A DNA stretch of 64,000 nucleotides from Candidatus Gastranaerophilales bacterium (GCA_944322685.1 CALUPP010000016.1:1-64000), one strand, 5' to 3'; numbered from the stretch's first letter, positions 8,588 to 17,430 are shown. Translations and numbers: made by a program. The notes: generated from the letters alone by a model not told the origin.

Positions 8588-9037
8588 ATGCAGCATTCAG
8601 AAGAAATCGTAAATAAAAAAATAGAAGAACTCAAAAATGAGTGCAAAAAACGCGGCATGCGCGTGACCCCGCAGCGAATTGTGATTTATCGCGAGGTTGC
8701 AAAATCCTGCGTGCACCCAGATGCCGAGGCTGTTTATGAATCTGTGAAAAAAGAGCTTCCCAATATCTCTTTTGATACGGTTTATCGCACTTTGGCGTCG
8801 CTGGAGGATATGGGGATGATTTTTCGGGTTGATAACCAGCTGCCAAAAGCCCGTTTTGACGCGGATAAAACGCCACATCACCACTTTTTGTGCGTAAATT
8901 GCGGCGAAGTTTACGATATAAAGCTTGAGGATAAAGAAGATTTAAAAATACCTGCACATGCGGCGGAATTCGGCGATATCAAAGATATGAATCTCCAGGT
9001 TCGCGGCATTTGCAACAAATGTAAGACAAACAAATAG
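8588..9037 (+). CDS. perR: Fur family regulator, probably peroxide sensor PerR
   Basis: 149 residues: an N-terminal winged helix (~15-85, GMRVTPQRIVIYREV and SFDTVYRTLASLEDMG) and a C-terminal metal-binding dimer domain. HHHFLCVNCGEVYDI and GICNKCK supply the two CxxC structural-zinc pairs, and HHH plus Asp residues could form the regulatory iron site. Being first in an operon with rubredoxin and rubrerythrin points to PerR rather than an iron-uptake Fur. In such regulators, peroxide oxidises a metal-bound His and releases the repressor. The palindrome just upstream suggests autoregulation. Confidence 0.85.
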   Translation: MQHSEEIVNKKIEELKNECKKRGMRVTPQRIVIYREVAKSCVHPDAEAVYESVKKELPNISFDTVYRTLASLEDMGMIFRVDNQLPKARFDADKTPHHHFLCVNCGEVYDIKLEDKEDLKIPAHAAEFGDIKDMNLQVRGICNKCKTNK

Positions 9038-9052
9038 CAAAAGGAGAAAATT

Positions 9053-9190
9053 ATGGAAAAATTTGTATGTACGGTATGCGGATATGTTTACGATCCCGCG
9101 GAAAATGATAATGTAGCGTTCGCAGATTTGCCGGATGACTACGTTTGCCCGCTTTGCGGCGTTGGTAAAGACCAGTTTGAACAAGAATAG
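9053..9190 (+). CDS. Rubredoxin
   Basis: A 45-residue protein with the two CxxC knuckles of rubredoxin, [10 protein letters not shown] at 6-15 and [12 protein letters not shown] near 32-43. These hold one iron in a Cys4 site, and rubredoxins carry single electrons in the cytoplasm. AAGGAG at 9040-9045 is well placed before the ATG. It sits 15 bases after perR and 8 bases before rubrerythrin, so it is the probable electron donor to the rubrerythrin peroxidase. Confidence 0.95.
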   Translation: MEKFVCTVCGYVYDPAENDNVAFADLPDDYVCPLCGVGKDQFEQE

Positions 9191-9198
9191 GAGAAATT

Positions 9199-9756
9199 AT
9201 GGAAACAGCGCAGACAAAAGAACTAAAAGGCTCAAAAACGGAAAAGAACCTTATGGAAGCTTTTGCCGGTGAATCGCAGGCAAGAAATAAGTACACATAT
9301 TTTGCATCCCAGGCAAAAAAAGACGGCTACGTTCAAATCGCAAAGATTTTTGAAGAAACAGCCAACAACGAAAAAGAACATGCAAAAATATGGTACAAAT
9401 TGCTTCACGGAGGAAGCATCGGCGATACGATGGCGAATCTCCAAGACGCAGCAGCCGGCGAAAACTATGAATGGACGGACATGTACGCAAGATTTGCACA
9501 GGAAGCAAAAGAAGAAGGCTTCAATGACATTGCTTTCCTGTTCGAAAAAGTTGCGATGATTGAAAAACACCATGAAGAAAGATATCAAAAGCTTCTGGCC
9601 AATGTTAAAGAGGGCAAAGTTTTTGAAAAATCCGAAAAGGTTGTTTGGGAGTGCGCAAATTGCGGATTTTCTCATGAGGGTACGAATTCTGTGGAAATCT
9701 GCCCGGTTTGCAAGCACCCGAAATCTTATTTCTTTATTCAGGCTAAAAATTACTAG
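9199..9756 (+). CDS. Rubrerythrin
   Basis: 185 residues. A ferritin-like four-helix domain (~10-145) carries the Glu/His ligands of a di-iron site ([32 protein letters not shown]), followed by a C-terminal rubredoxin-like domain with CANCG and [11 protein letters not shown]. Rubrerythrin reduces hydrogen peroxide in anaerobes using electrons from rubredoxin. It is last in the perR-rubredoxin-rubrerythrin operon and is followed by a strong terminator. Confidence 0.95.
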   Translation: METAQTKELKGSKTEKNLMEAFAGESQARNKYTYFASQAKKDGYVQIAKIFEETANNEKEHAKIWYKLLHGGSIGDTMANLQDAAAGENYEWTDMYARFAQEAKEEGFNDIAFLFEKVAMIEKHHEERYQKLLANVKEGKVFEKSEKVVWECANCGFSHEGTNSVEICPVCKHPKSYFFIQAKNY

Positions 9757-9779
9757 AAATATCCTCCCAATGGGTAAAA

Positions 9780-9813
9780 AAGCGTACAGGCTTTCGGCTT
9801 GTGCGCTTTTTAA
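9780..9813 (+). terminator. Intrinsic terminator of the perR operon
   Basis: AAGCGTACAGGC (9780-9791) pairs with GCTTGTGCGCTT (9797-9808), 12 pairs including two G-U wobbles, with a 5-base loop and a following T-run. It ends the operon just before the convergent pdxA gene. Confidence 0.85.
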
Positions 9814-9824
9814 ATGCGATTTTT

Positions 9825-10751
9825 TCAATCTTTCAGAAGAATTTCGATTGCGGCCATCAAACTGGACGGATCCGCGCAGTTTTTTGCAACAATATCGTAC
9901 GCGGTGCCGTGAGCGGGCGATGTTCTGACCACATCAAGGCCGATTGTCATATTTACGGCATTTTTTGAGGCTAAAACTTTCATCGGTATGAGCCCCTGGT
10001 CATGGTAGCACGCCACATAGCAGTCGTAGGGCTGGGGGGCGTTGTTTTTTATTGCTTCTGCCGCTTTAACAAATAAAGTGTCGGCCGGGAGCGGTTTTGT
10101 GACGTTAATGCCCTTTAAATTTTTTATGGCCGGCTCAAATTCCTCAATTTCTTCTTTTCCAAGTATTCCGTTCTCGCCGGCATGCGGATTTAGCGAACAT
10201 AGCGCTATTTTAGGCGATTTTATTTTGAACCGGAACCTTAGAGTATCGTTCAGCCGCCTGATTTTGTCTTCAAGCAGCTCTTTTGTAATTTTTACGTCCT
10301 TTAGCGCGAGATGTCTTGTTAAAAGCATTACCCTAAAGTCGCCGGAAACGAACAACATTTCGGCTTTTTGACCTTTTTTAGCAAGATTTTGTTCAAGTAT
10401 TTCTGTCTGGCCGGAAAAGTCGTAACCCGCAAGATGCAGCGCGTTTTTTGAGACCGGAGCTGTTACGATTGCCGATGCTTTTCCTGATTTTGCCATATCG
10501 CAGGCGGTTTTCAGACATTTGTAAGAAAATTCGCCGCCTTCAGCCGTATCTTTTCCGAAATCTGCGGCTCCGGCCGGTGTTTCTTCGACTTCGTACGCAA
10601 AATCCGCCGGCAAAAATCTTTTGCTTCCGATAACAAGTATTTTCTCTTTTGGAGGTTTCAGCCTGTAAAGCGCTTTTGTGATAATTTCAGGGCCGATTCC
10701 GTTGTAGTCGCCCATTGTGATTAAAATTCTTTTAGAGTTTTGAAAAATCAA
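9825..10751 (-). CDS. pdxA: PdxA-family 4-phospho-hydroxy-acid dehydrogenase
   Basis: 308 residues with PdxA signatures: MGDYNGIGPEI near the N-terminus, NPHAGENG, CYHDQGLIPMK and the C-terminal AHGTAYDI metal/substrate motif. Classical PdxA oxidises 4-phosphohydroxy-threonine in vitamin B6 synthesis. The PdxA2 branch oxidises 4-phosphothreonate or -erythronate during sugar-acid use and normally travels with a DUF1537 kinase, which is the gene 5 bases upstream here. I favour the PdxA2 role from context, but the sequence alone does not exclude B6 synthesis. Confidence 0.85.
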   Translation of the reverse strand: MIFQNSKRILITMGDYNGIGPEIITKALYRLKPPKEKILVIGSKRFLPADFAYEVEETPAGAADFGKDTAEGGEFSYKCLKTACDMAKSGKASAIVTAPVSKNALHLAGYDFSGQTEILEQNLAKKGQKAEMLFVSGDFRVMLLTRHLALKDVKITKELLEDKIRRLNDTLRFRFKIKSPKIALCSLNPHAGENGILGKEEIEEFEPAIKNLKGINVTKPLPADTLFVKAAEAIKNNAPQPYDCYVACYHDQGLIPMKVLASKNAVNMTIGLDVVRTSPAHGTAYDIVAKNCADPSSLMAAIEILLKD

Positions 10752-10756
10752 TAAAA

Positions 10757-12064
10757 CTACTCCTCATGAGCTTCAAAGTATCTTAAAATGTCAACGAGGG
10801 TGTTTGAATTCCCGACATTTCCCGATTTTGTAACTATCCATTGCGCTTTTACATCCATACAAAGAGGAATAGCCGGCGTTACAGCGTCAATAACCTGTAA
10901 AGCGTTGCTGTTTATTGCTTTGCAGCACTTAAAAGAGGTTTCTCCTCCGATTGTAAGAAGCAGCACGTCTTTATCAAAAATAACCCGTTTTGTAAGGGTC
11001 GCAAGATAATCGCAAATCTTTGAAAGCAGCTGTGATTTTGACATTTCGTTCTCAAAAAGCATTTGCCCGAGAACTTTTGAATCAACCGTTAAATCCGACG
11101 TGTGAACAATGACGGAATTGTCTTTTACAAGGTTTTTTGACACTCTTTCGACAATTTCATCGCTTACGCCCGCAAGAATGTCTTCAAGCTTTAAAGAAAT
11201 GAAATATGTGTTTTCAAAATCGTCGGAATCATCTAGTTTTTGAATCTGCGTAGCCGTGATTTTTGTAGCGCTGCCCGAAACAAAGAGTTTTGGCATTTTT
11301 GGGATGGAAGTAATTACGTCATGCTGCTGTTGGTCCGGCAGCCAGATGTTTCCCAGCACCTGTGCGCATCCGGCCGAGCCGCAGGGGAGAATATTGTATG
11401 AACTCTTTTCCATTGCCAGCACAACCTGCTCAATATCCGTCGTGGACATTGAATCTGCGACGATTAATTTTTTCCCGTTTGCGATTAATTCGTTTAATTT
11501 TTGAAGAATCGGCCCCGCGCCTTTGACGATTGTTTTTAATTCCAATAATCCGATTAAATCATGATTTTCTTCGTCCAATTGCTTTTGCAAAAGGGTCGGA
11601 ATGTGCGATTCTGCAATTGGCGAGAGCGGATCTCTTGCCATTTCTGTTCTTTCGATTGGCACGCCCTTTAAAAGGTGATAACCGCCTATTGTAACGCGTC
11701 CTTCCTGCGGAAAAGCCGGAATAATAACCGCTGCATCCCACTCCAGCGTGTCCAGCATCGCCAGACATTCAAGTGCGATGTTTCCGCGCAGAGTTGAGTC
11801 CATTTTTTTGTAAAAATATTCGACATTTAGGTTGTCACGCAAAAAAGAAGTCGCGGTTTTAACGCGTTCGATAGCTGTGTTTGCGTCGATGTTTCTTGTT
11901 TCGGTGGGGATTGCCCAGGCCTGTGTATTTGCGCTGTTTTCCGGTTTTACGGACGGATCAAGTATAATTTGTGTGTTTGCTCCCCGCAAATGAAACTGTA
12001 AAGCTGTATCGTCGGCGCCTGTAAGGTCATCGGCAACAATGCCTATATTATTTGAAACGAACAT
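10757..12064 (-). CDS. Four-carbon acid-sugar kinase family protein (DUF1537)
   Basis: 435 residues. The N-terminal half has the family motif GIVADDLTGADDTA (~8-21), a conserved Lys-Met-Asp-Ser-Thr-Leu-Arg-Gly segment (KKMDSTLRGN) and a PAFPQEGR segment. The C-terminal nucleotide-binding half contains LFVSGSAT and LLTIGGETS. Characterised members (OtnK/DtnK) phosphorylate threonate, erythronate or related four-carbon acids using ATP. The next gene is the PdxA-type dehydrogenase that would act on the product. The dehydrogenase and aldolase that normally flank this pair are absent here, so the substrate is open. The stop of ssb lies 2 bases upstream of the start. Confidence 0.85.
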   Translation of the reverse strand: MFVSNNIGIVADDLTGADDTALQFHLRGANTQIILDPSVKPENSANTQAWAIPTETRNIDANTAIERVKTATSFLRDNLNVEYFYKKMDSTLRGNIALECLAMLDTLEWDAAVIIPAFPQEGRVTIGGYHLLKGVPIERTEMARDPLSPIAESHIPTLLQKQLDEENHDLIGLLELKTIVKGAGPILQKLNELIANGKKLIVADSMSTTDIEQVVLAMEKSSYNILPCGSAGCAQVLGNIWLPDQQQHDVITSIPKMPKLFVSGSATKITATQIQKLDDSDDFENTYFISLKLEDILAGVSDEIVERVSKNLVKDNSVIVHTSDLTVDSKVLGQMLFENEMSKSQLLSKICDYLATLTKRVIFDKDVLLLTIGGETSFKCCKAINSNALQVIDAVTPAIPLCMDVKAQWIVTKSGNVGNSNTLVDILRYFEAHEE

Positions 12065-12066
12065 AA

Positions 12067-12396
12067 TTATTCCTGTGAATTTTTAGAACCTAACAATCTC
12101 ATATTTTGCGCACGAACAAAAGCTCGCTCTCTGGTCGCGCCAGAAGCGTCATTCCACTTGCTTATGGCCAGTCTTCCGTCGATTGCAACGAGTTTGCCTT
12201 TTTTTACGTATTCTCCTGCGATTTCTGCGAGTTTATCCCACAATTCAATATTAAACCAGTCGGTAACTTCGCCTTTTGTTTTTGCGTCCCATCTGTTTAC
12301 GGCCAGAGAAAAAGTTGTTTTTACTTTTCCTGATTCAAAATACTTCATTTCAGGATCTTGTCCTACTCTACCAACAACAACGACTGAATTTATCAT
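12067..12396 (-). CDS. ssb: Single-stranded DNA-binding protein, short form
   Basis: 109 residues covering one OB fold: MINSVVVVGRVGQDPEMKY, then FSLAVNR and VTDWFNIELWDKLAE, typical of bacterial SSB. The start at 12396 is chosen because MINSVVVVGRV matches the family N-terminus and AAAGGGA lies about 8 bases before it. A longer in-frame extension to 12459 has no family match. The protein ends at SKNSQE, so the Gly/Pro linker and acidic DDDIPF-type tip that recruits replication partners are missing. It leads an operon with the DUF1537 kinase and pdxA, an unexpected association. Confidence 0.9.
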   Translation of the reverse strand: MINSVVVVGRVGQDPEMKYFESGKVKTTFSLAVNRWDAKTKGEVTDWFNIELWDKLAEIAGEYVKKGKLVAIDGRLAISKWNDASGATRERAFVRAQNMRLLGSKNSQE

Positions 12397-12553
12397 CAAA
12401 AATCCCTTTTCTTTATAATCTTTTCCATGATTATAGTTTAAAAAAACGGGCATGCACAAAAATAGTTACCAAATGTTAAGCTGGCGCGATTTTTGTAAAA
12501 AAATGCACGTTTTGTTTTTGTTATCATGTTTTTTGGAGAGGTAAAAATAAGTT

Positions 12554-13774
12554 ATGCATAAAATAATCGAATTAGCCGAAGAAAAGGTAATTGAACAGTT
12601 TAAAAGGGTTGATAAAATAAAAGAATACAATCAGGAAAAGGTTTTGAGCGCTTTTCAGAAATATAAAATCGGTCTGGAGCATTTTGCGACGGTAAGCGGC
12701 TACGGACACGACGATATGGGGCGTGAGGCGCTGGATAATGTGTTTGCGGATGTTTTTAAAACCGAATCTGCGGTTGTGCGCAACCATTTTGTGTCCGGAA
12801 CCCATGCAATTGCGTGCGCGCTTTTCGGAAATTTGCGATATGGCGAAAAACTCGTGTCGGTTGCGGGCACACCTTATGACACAATGGAAGAAGTCATCGG
12901 AACAAGGGGCGACAAGCGTGCTTCTTTGATGGGGCACGGGGTTTTGTATGAAGAAATCCCTCTGAAAGACGGAATGGACGTTGATTTTGAGCTTTTGGAG
13001 AAAAAAATCGATAAATCCGTAAATATGGTTACAATTCAGCGCTCACGCGGGTATTCGCTGCGAAAATCGCTTGATATTGCAACTACAAAAAGGGTTATTG
13101 ATATCGTAAAAGCTAAAAATCCCGATTGCATCTGCTTTATCGACAACTGCTACTGCGAATTTGTCGAGGAAAAAGAACCGCTCGAAATCGGTGCGGATTT
13201 AATCGCGGGCTCGCTGATAAAAAACCCCGGGGGCGGCATTGTTGAAACCGGCGGGTACATTGCGGGCAAAAAAGAGTTCGTTGAACAGGCCGCAATGCGT
13301 TTAACCGCACCAGGAATCGGCGCAGAAGGCGGTGCGATGCTAAATCAGCTTCGTTTGATTTTTCAGGGGCTGTTTATGGCTCCGTCGGTTGTTGCAGATG
13401 CGGTTAAAGGGTCGATTTTGGCCTCTCAGGTGTTTGAGGATATCGGTTTTGTTTCGACTCCGAAGCCCCACGAGCCGCGCTGCGACCTTATTCAAACGAT
13501 AAAATTCGGCGCCCCCGAGCCTTTGATGGCATTTTGTAAGGCTTTGCAGTACTATTCTCCGGTTGAATCCTACCTGACGCCTATTCCTGACGAGGTTCCG
13601 GGCTATGAGGACAAGCTCATTATGGCCGGGGGAAGCTTTATTGAGGGTTCTACGATTGAGCTTTCGGCTGACGGCCCGATGCGGCCGCCTTATGCGGCTT
13701 ATATGCAGGGCGGGTTGAACTATGCGCATGTTAAAATTGCTTTGAACGGGATTTTGAAAGAATTGGGAATGTAG
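12554..13774 (+). CDS. Methionine gamma-lyase family (aluminium-resistance-like) PLP protein
   Basis: 406 residues, full length for the YnbB/aluminium-resistance group of PLP enzymes. Visible are the cofactor-region VSGTHAIACALFG (~81-93), FIDNCYCEF, the Schiff-base lysine in GSLIKNPGGGI (~220-230), and the family C-terminus with GSFIEGSTIELSADGPMR. Homologues are annotated as methionine gamma-lyase-like, but the physiological substrate is poorly known. GGAGAGG lies about 14 bases upstream of the ATG. It is transcribed alone, divergently from ssb. Confidence 0.85.
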   Translation: MHKIIELAEEKVIEQFKRVDKIKEYNQEKVLSAFQKYKIGLEHFATVSGYGHDDMGREALDNVFADVFKTESAVVRNHFVSGTHAIACALFGNLRYGEKLVSVAGTPYDTMEEVIGTRGDKRASLMGHGVLYEEIPLKDGMDVDFELLEKKIDKSVNMVTIQRSRGYSLRKSLDIATTKRVIDIVKAKNPDCICFIDNCYCEFVEEKEPLEIGADLIAGSLIKNPGGGIVETGGYIAGKKEFVEQAAMRLTAPGIGAEGGAMLNQLRLIFQGLFMAPSVVADAVKGSILASQVFEDIGFVSTPKPHEPRCDLIQTIKFGAPEPLMAFCKALQYYSPVESYLTPIPDEVPGYEDKLIMAGGSFIEGSTIELSADGPMRPPYAAYMQGGLNYAHVKIALNGILKELGM

Positions 13775-13803
13775 ATTGGCGATAACTGCTTTATTCCGGC
13801 GTT

Positions 13804-13864
13804 CTGAACTTATTTCGCGGGCTGCATGGCGATGATTGTTGATGAAATGCTGAAATAAGTTCAG
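13804..13864. repeat. Inverted repeat of a dispersed GAAATAAGTTCAG family
   Basis: CTGAACTTATTTC (13804-13816) and GAAATAAGTTCAG (13852-13864) are perfect 13-bp complements separated by 35 bases. The right half, continuing into CAAGAC, resembles 47423-47446 (GAAACAAGTTCGGAATGAC), suggesting a dispersed repeat. It sits after the methionine gamma-lyase-like gene and may also slow or end its transcription, although no T-run follows. Confidence 0.65.
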
Positions 13865-13978
13865 CAAGACGATTTATTGTTGCCATTTTGGGCAAATTGC
13901 GCATTTTTTAAGAGATTAAACGTCAGGGTATGCAATCGGGTTGTGTTCGTTCTTAAAAATTTATGCTAATTTATTAGT

Positions 13979-15820
13979 ATGAAGAAAAGAACGTTATTGA
14001 TTACTGTTATCCTGTTTTTTGTGCTTTTGCTGGCGAGCTGTATTCGTGCGGATAAGCTGGAAATTGACAAATCCGTAACAAAATCGCAGCAAAACGCGGA
14101 AGAAGAGTTCGCTCCTTACCCTGTGCGGCTGAAAACAATCAACGGCACCGATTATCTGCTTTCCAGAAGCCCTGCTGGAAAATACGGCGGTACAATGGTT
14201 ATCAGCACAATCGGCGAAGGGCCGAAAACGTTCAATTCCTGGAATTCAAAAGACGCAACCTCAAGCGTGGCAAGCGATATTATGTTTGAAAGCCTTGTTA
14301 CGACCGATGCTTACACGGGCGAGGTCATTCCGAGGCTTGCAAAAACAATTGAAACACTTCCTGACAAAAAAACTTACATAATCACCCTCAGAAAAGGGCT
14401 GAAATGGTCGGACGGCAAGGAAATCACCGCCGATGACGTCGAATATACCTGGAATACGTTGATTTTTGGCGGTTACGGCAACACCAGCACCCGTGATGCA
14501 ATGTATATCGACGGAGAACTGCCAAAAGTTACAAAAATCGATAAATATACGGTAAAATTCGTTACACCGAAGCCATTTTCACCGTTTTTGCGGCAAATCA
14601 GCGTGCCGATTGCGCCGAAACATGTACTAAAACCGGTTTCGGACAAGGGAAAGCGCGCTTTTGATTCTTTTTGGGGGCCGTCGACCCCTCCCGGGGATTT
14701 TGTTGTCAGCGGTGCGTTCAAATTAAAGGAATATGTGCCCGCACAGCGTATTGTTTACGAGCGCAACCCGAATTATGCAATGCTTGACGAAAAAGGGCAG
14801 CGGCTGCCGTATTTGGACAAGTACATAATATTGATTGTCGGCGATTTGAATAACGAACTTTTGAAATTTAAGGCAAATGAGCTCGATTTAGTATCGCTGC
14901 GGGGCGCAAATGTTTCAATTTTTAAGGAAAAAGAGAAAAATTCGGATTACAAAATCTATAATCTCGGGCCGGACACGGGTACGATGTATTTTGGGTTCAA
15001 TCTCAACACACGCAAGGATGAAAAGGGAAAATATTACGTAAATCCGGTAAAACAAAAGTGGTTCGGTGATTTAAACTTCAGAAGTGCGGTGGATTATGCG
15101 ATTGACCGTGAAAATATGGTGTTTAACGTTGCAAATGGTGTTGGGGCGCCGCTTTTTACCCCGGAAGCGCTTTCGTCGATTTATTTGAACGAAAAAGTTG
15201 CCCAGGGGCATCCTCAGGACGTTGAAAAAGCCCGTGAACTGCTCAAAAAATCGGGATTTTACTGGGATAAAAACAACAAACTCTATGACAAGGACGGAAA
15301 TAAGGTTGAGTTTGACCTTTATACGAATGCGGGCAACACTGAGCGCGAATCAATCGGCGTAATGATTAAGCAGGATCTTGAGGATTTGGGAATGAGCGTG
15401 AATTTCAAGCCTGTTGAGTTCAACACCCTCGTTAACCGGCTTACGAACACTCTTGATTGGGATTGTGTGATAATGGGCTTCACCGGCAACCCGCTGGAGC
15501 CGTACAGCGGCAAAAATGTCTGGCAGTCCAACGGTTCTTTGCATCTTTTTAACATGCGAAAAGAACCGCACGAAAACAAAAACATTTTTTCCTGGGAAAA
15601 ACGCCTGAACGAGATTTTTGACGGTGCTGCGATTGAGCTGGATTTTGAAAAGCGGCGTGCGCTTTATGAAGAATATCAGCAGCTGATTTATGACATGAAA
15701 CCTATGATTTATCTCTATTCGCCCATAAGAATCACCGCAATTCGCAAAAAATTCGGCAATATTCATCCCACAGAACTCGGCGGGGTTACGCACAATCTTG
15801 AGGAAATTTATATAAAATAG
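13979..15820 (+). CDS. Peptide-type ABC transporter substrate-binding lipoprotein
   Basis: 613 residues. A lipoprotein signal with lipobox LLAS-Cys (Cys21) is followed by the family-5 extracellular solute-binding domain: IPRLAKTIETLPDKKTYIITLRKGLKWSDG is the classical N-lobe signature region, and FRSAVDYAIDRE the hinge region. Relatives (OppA/DppA) deliver peptides or other oligomers to an ABC permease. No permease or ATPase genes are next to it, so it may serve a distant or shared transporter. Confidence 0.9.
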   Translation: MKKRTLLITVILFFVLLLASCIRADKLEIDKSVTKSQQNAEEEFAPYPVRLKTINGTDYLLSRSPAGKYGGTMVISTIGEGPKTFNSWNSKDATSSVASDIMFESLVTTDAYTGEVIPRLAKTIETLPDKKTYIITLRKGLKWSDGKEITADDVEYTWNTLIFGGYGNTSTRDAMYIDGELPKVTKIDKYTVKFVTPKPFSPFLRQISVPIAPKHVLKPVSDKGKRAFDSFWGPSTPPGDFVVSGAFKLKEYVPAQRIVYERNPNYAMLDEKGQRLPYLDKYIILIVGDLNNELLKFKANELDLVSLRGANVSIFKEKEKNSDYKIYNLGPDTGTMYFGFNLNTRKDEKGKYYVNPVKQKWFGDLNFRSAVDYAIDRENMVFNVANGVGAPLFTPEALSSIYLNEKVAQGHPQDVEKARELLKKSGFYWDKNNKLYDKDGNKVEFDLYTNAGNTERESIGVMIKQDLEDLGMSVNFKPVEFNTLVNRLTNTLDWDCVIMGFTGNPLEPYSGKNVWQSNGSLHLFNMRKEPHENKNIFSWEKRLNEIFDGAAIELDFEKRRALYEEYQQLIYDMKPMIYLYSPIRITAIRKKFGNIHPTELGGVTHNLEEIYIK

Positions 15821-15964
15821 TTTTGCATGTTTAATTTAAAAAATTGTGAAACATCTCGCTAAATCTGCGGTTTTGTTGTGATTTTTGTTACAAAATTTCT
15901 TTTTTATGAATAAAATTTCATAAAAATCCGTTTATTTTGCCTTTAAGCAAAATGAAATTAAGAC

Positions 15965-15993
15965 TTGAAAAACATATTTCTTTTGTTTAGAAT
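15965..15993 (+). promoter_or_regulatory. Predicted tRNA-Pro promoter
   Basis: TTGAAA at 15965-15970 and TAGAAT at 15988-15993 are 17 bases apart, about 47 bases ahead of the mature tRNA-Pro. Confidence 0.55.
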
Positions 15994-16039
15994 ATAAAAG
16001 CAATTAACCCCATATAGATTCATTCTATAATGCTGAAAT

Positions 16040-16113
<74 letters not shown>

Positions 16114-16232
16114 TTTTTATTTTGGCTGGTTTTGGTGCTTTTTCTGTTTTAAAAAGAAAAAATTTGTTATTTACTTCAAGAAAAGTTGGGTTTGGTAAAT
16201 TTTATATATACAGGAATTATAAAAATATTTTG

Positions 16233-16724
16233 TTATCTTATCTTTTTAAGATTTGCCATTAAAAAGTCCAATGCCGCATAAACCGTCTTTTTTATATTGG
16301 TTGGTAATGCTTCTATCATCTCTTTATCAAGGAATCTTGAACGCAAAACAGCATTGTTTATTGCTCCGTTTTGATCAGCAGAAACACTCAAATAGTTGGT
16401 TTCTATTGCTTTATTGAACCAGCTGCCGTTTCCAATTTTGTATTTAGTAATAGAGTTATATAATTTATTATTTTGACGTTCAATAACAGCTTCTTTTAAC
16501 TCCCCGAATTCATTATAGGAATAGTGGCTTGATTTGCCAATCGGAGTGGCTCTTTTACCGGTATATTCGTCAACATAATAGGTATCAACATTTTTAGATT
16601 CTAAAACCGGCTTTTTACCGGGATATACCCTGTATGTTTCAGATACATCTGATCTGATGTTTCCTATTTGTTTACTGGTGTTTACCTCATTATATTTAAA
16701 ATCCCGCGATATTCTAGCTGGCAT
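16233..16724 (-). CDS. Hypothetical protein
   Basis: 163 residues, not recognised. It is rich in Tyr, Asn and Lys with no signal peptide or membrane helix, and the middle alternates beta-like strands (TYYVDEYTGKRATPIGKSSHYSYNEFGELKEAV, a segment written in two parts in the protein around residues 48-80). The C-terminus ends in a predicted helix, KKTVYAALDFLMANLKKIR. The protein encoded at 17431-17898 has similar size and a similar basic helical end (MAKRVLSYLKKF), so they may be distant relatives. AAGGAAG precedes the start. Confidence 0.7.
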   Translation of the reverse strand: MPARISRDFKYNEVNTSKQIGNIRSDVSETYRVYPGKKPVLESKNVDTYYVDEYTGKRATPIGKSSHYSYNEFGELKEAVIERQNNKLYNSITKYKIGNGSWFNKAIETNYLSVSADQNGAINNAVLRSRFLDKEMIEALPTNIKKTVYAALDFLMANLKKIR

Positions 16725-17070
16725 AAAAACTTCCTTTTACTTCTTTAACACTTGCAAAATTATAAAAACAAAGGCTTGTTTGATATTGACCTGCTAAAAC
16801 TTGTGTTTTAATAATTCTTTACAAAATGTTTTATTCATATAACCTTAAATCCTAAGTGTATTAATAAATATCCTGAAATAATTACATTTATAAAATATTA
16901 TTTTCCTAAAAATTATAATATTGTGGCTGAAAACCCAACCTGCGGTAATATTAATAATGGTGAAAAAGGTGTTTTTTACAACACAAATTTTTTTTGTTTG
17001 AAATCAGTCACAGCGTTCTGTTTTCCTGTTGAGGTGCATTAAATTTTGAATTCAACGAAAATTGAAGCGA

Positions 17071-17099
17071 TTGAGGTTATTGATTAAATGAGTTATAAT
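17071..17099 (+). promoter_or_regulatory. Promoter of the orphan RNA gene
   Basis: TTGAGG at 17071-17076 and a perfect TATAAT at 17094-17099 are separated by exactly 17 bases. A start about 6-7 bases downstream would coincide with the first base of the closing stem at 17104. Confidence 0.75.
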
Positions 17100-17103
17100 G
17101 TAT

Positions 17104-17193
17104 TATCGGTATGAGGTCGTAGAATCTGCCTCGCACGACGTTTGGCGCGGCCATACGATGACAAGTTGGCAGTCTGTGCATACCGATATTTTT
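17104..17193 (+). ncRNA. Orphan structured small RNA, about 90 nt
   Basis: TATCGGTATG (17104-17113) pairs perfectly with CATACCGATA (17179-17188), and five T residues follow, as at an intrinsic terminator. Inside, AGA-AT-CTGCC pairs with GGCAGTCT, leaving a 2-base bulge, and CGTTTGGC pairs with GCCATACG around a 3-base loop. The result is a rod with two internal bubbles. A consensus promoter lies directly upstream and no reading frame fits. It is not a tRNA, and it lacks the GGAA tetraloop core of SRP RNA and the tmRNA and RNase P cores I know. The rest of the 16725-17430 spacer shows nothing I can name. Confidence 0.75.
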
Positions 17194-17430
17194 AGTGATT
17201 AGTTTTCTGCAATTTTTGGTTTGTGTGATATTAACAACTAACCTATTTGGGTCAGCTTATTTATATAAAAAATCTTTCTTTTGTGTAAAACTCTTTCAAA
17301 AGTTCATAAATTTTATGCAAATTTCGCAATTTTAACCGGATGTTGCGCGCATGTGCATAACAATTTGAACAAAGGTGTTTAAAATCACACAAATGAAAAT
17401 ATATAGTCAAATCATCCGTTTTTTATAAAA

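Noticed and set aside
17104-17193. SRP RNA, tmRNA or riboswitch identity for the orphan RNA
   Set aside because: No GGAA tetraloop core, no tRNA-like ends, and the downstream gene is on the other strand, so no regulated gene follows.
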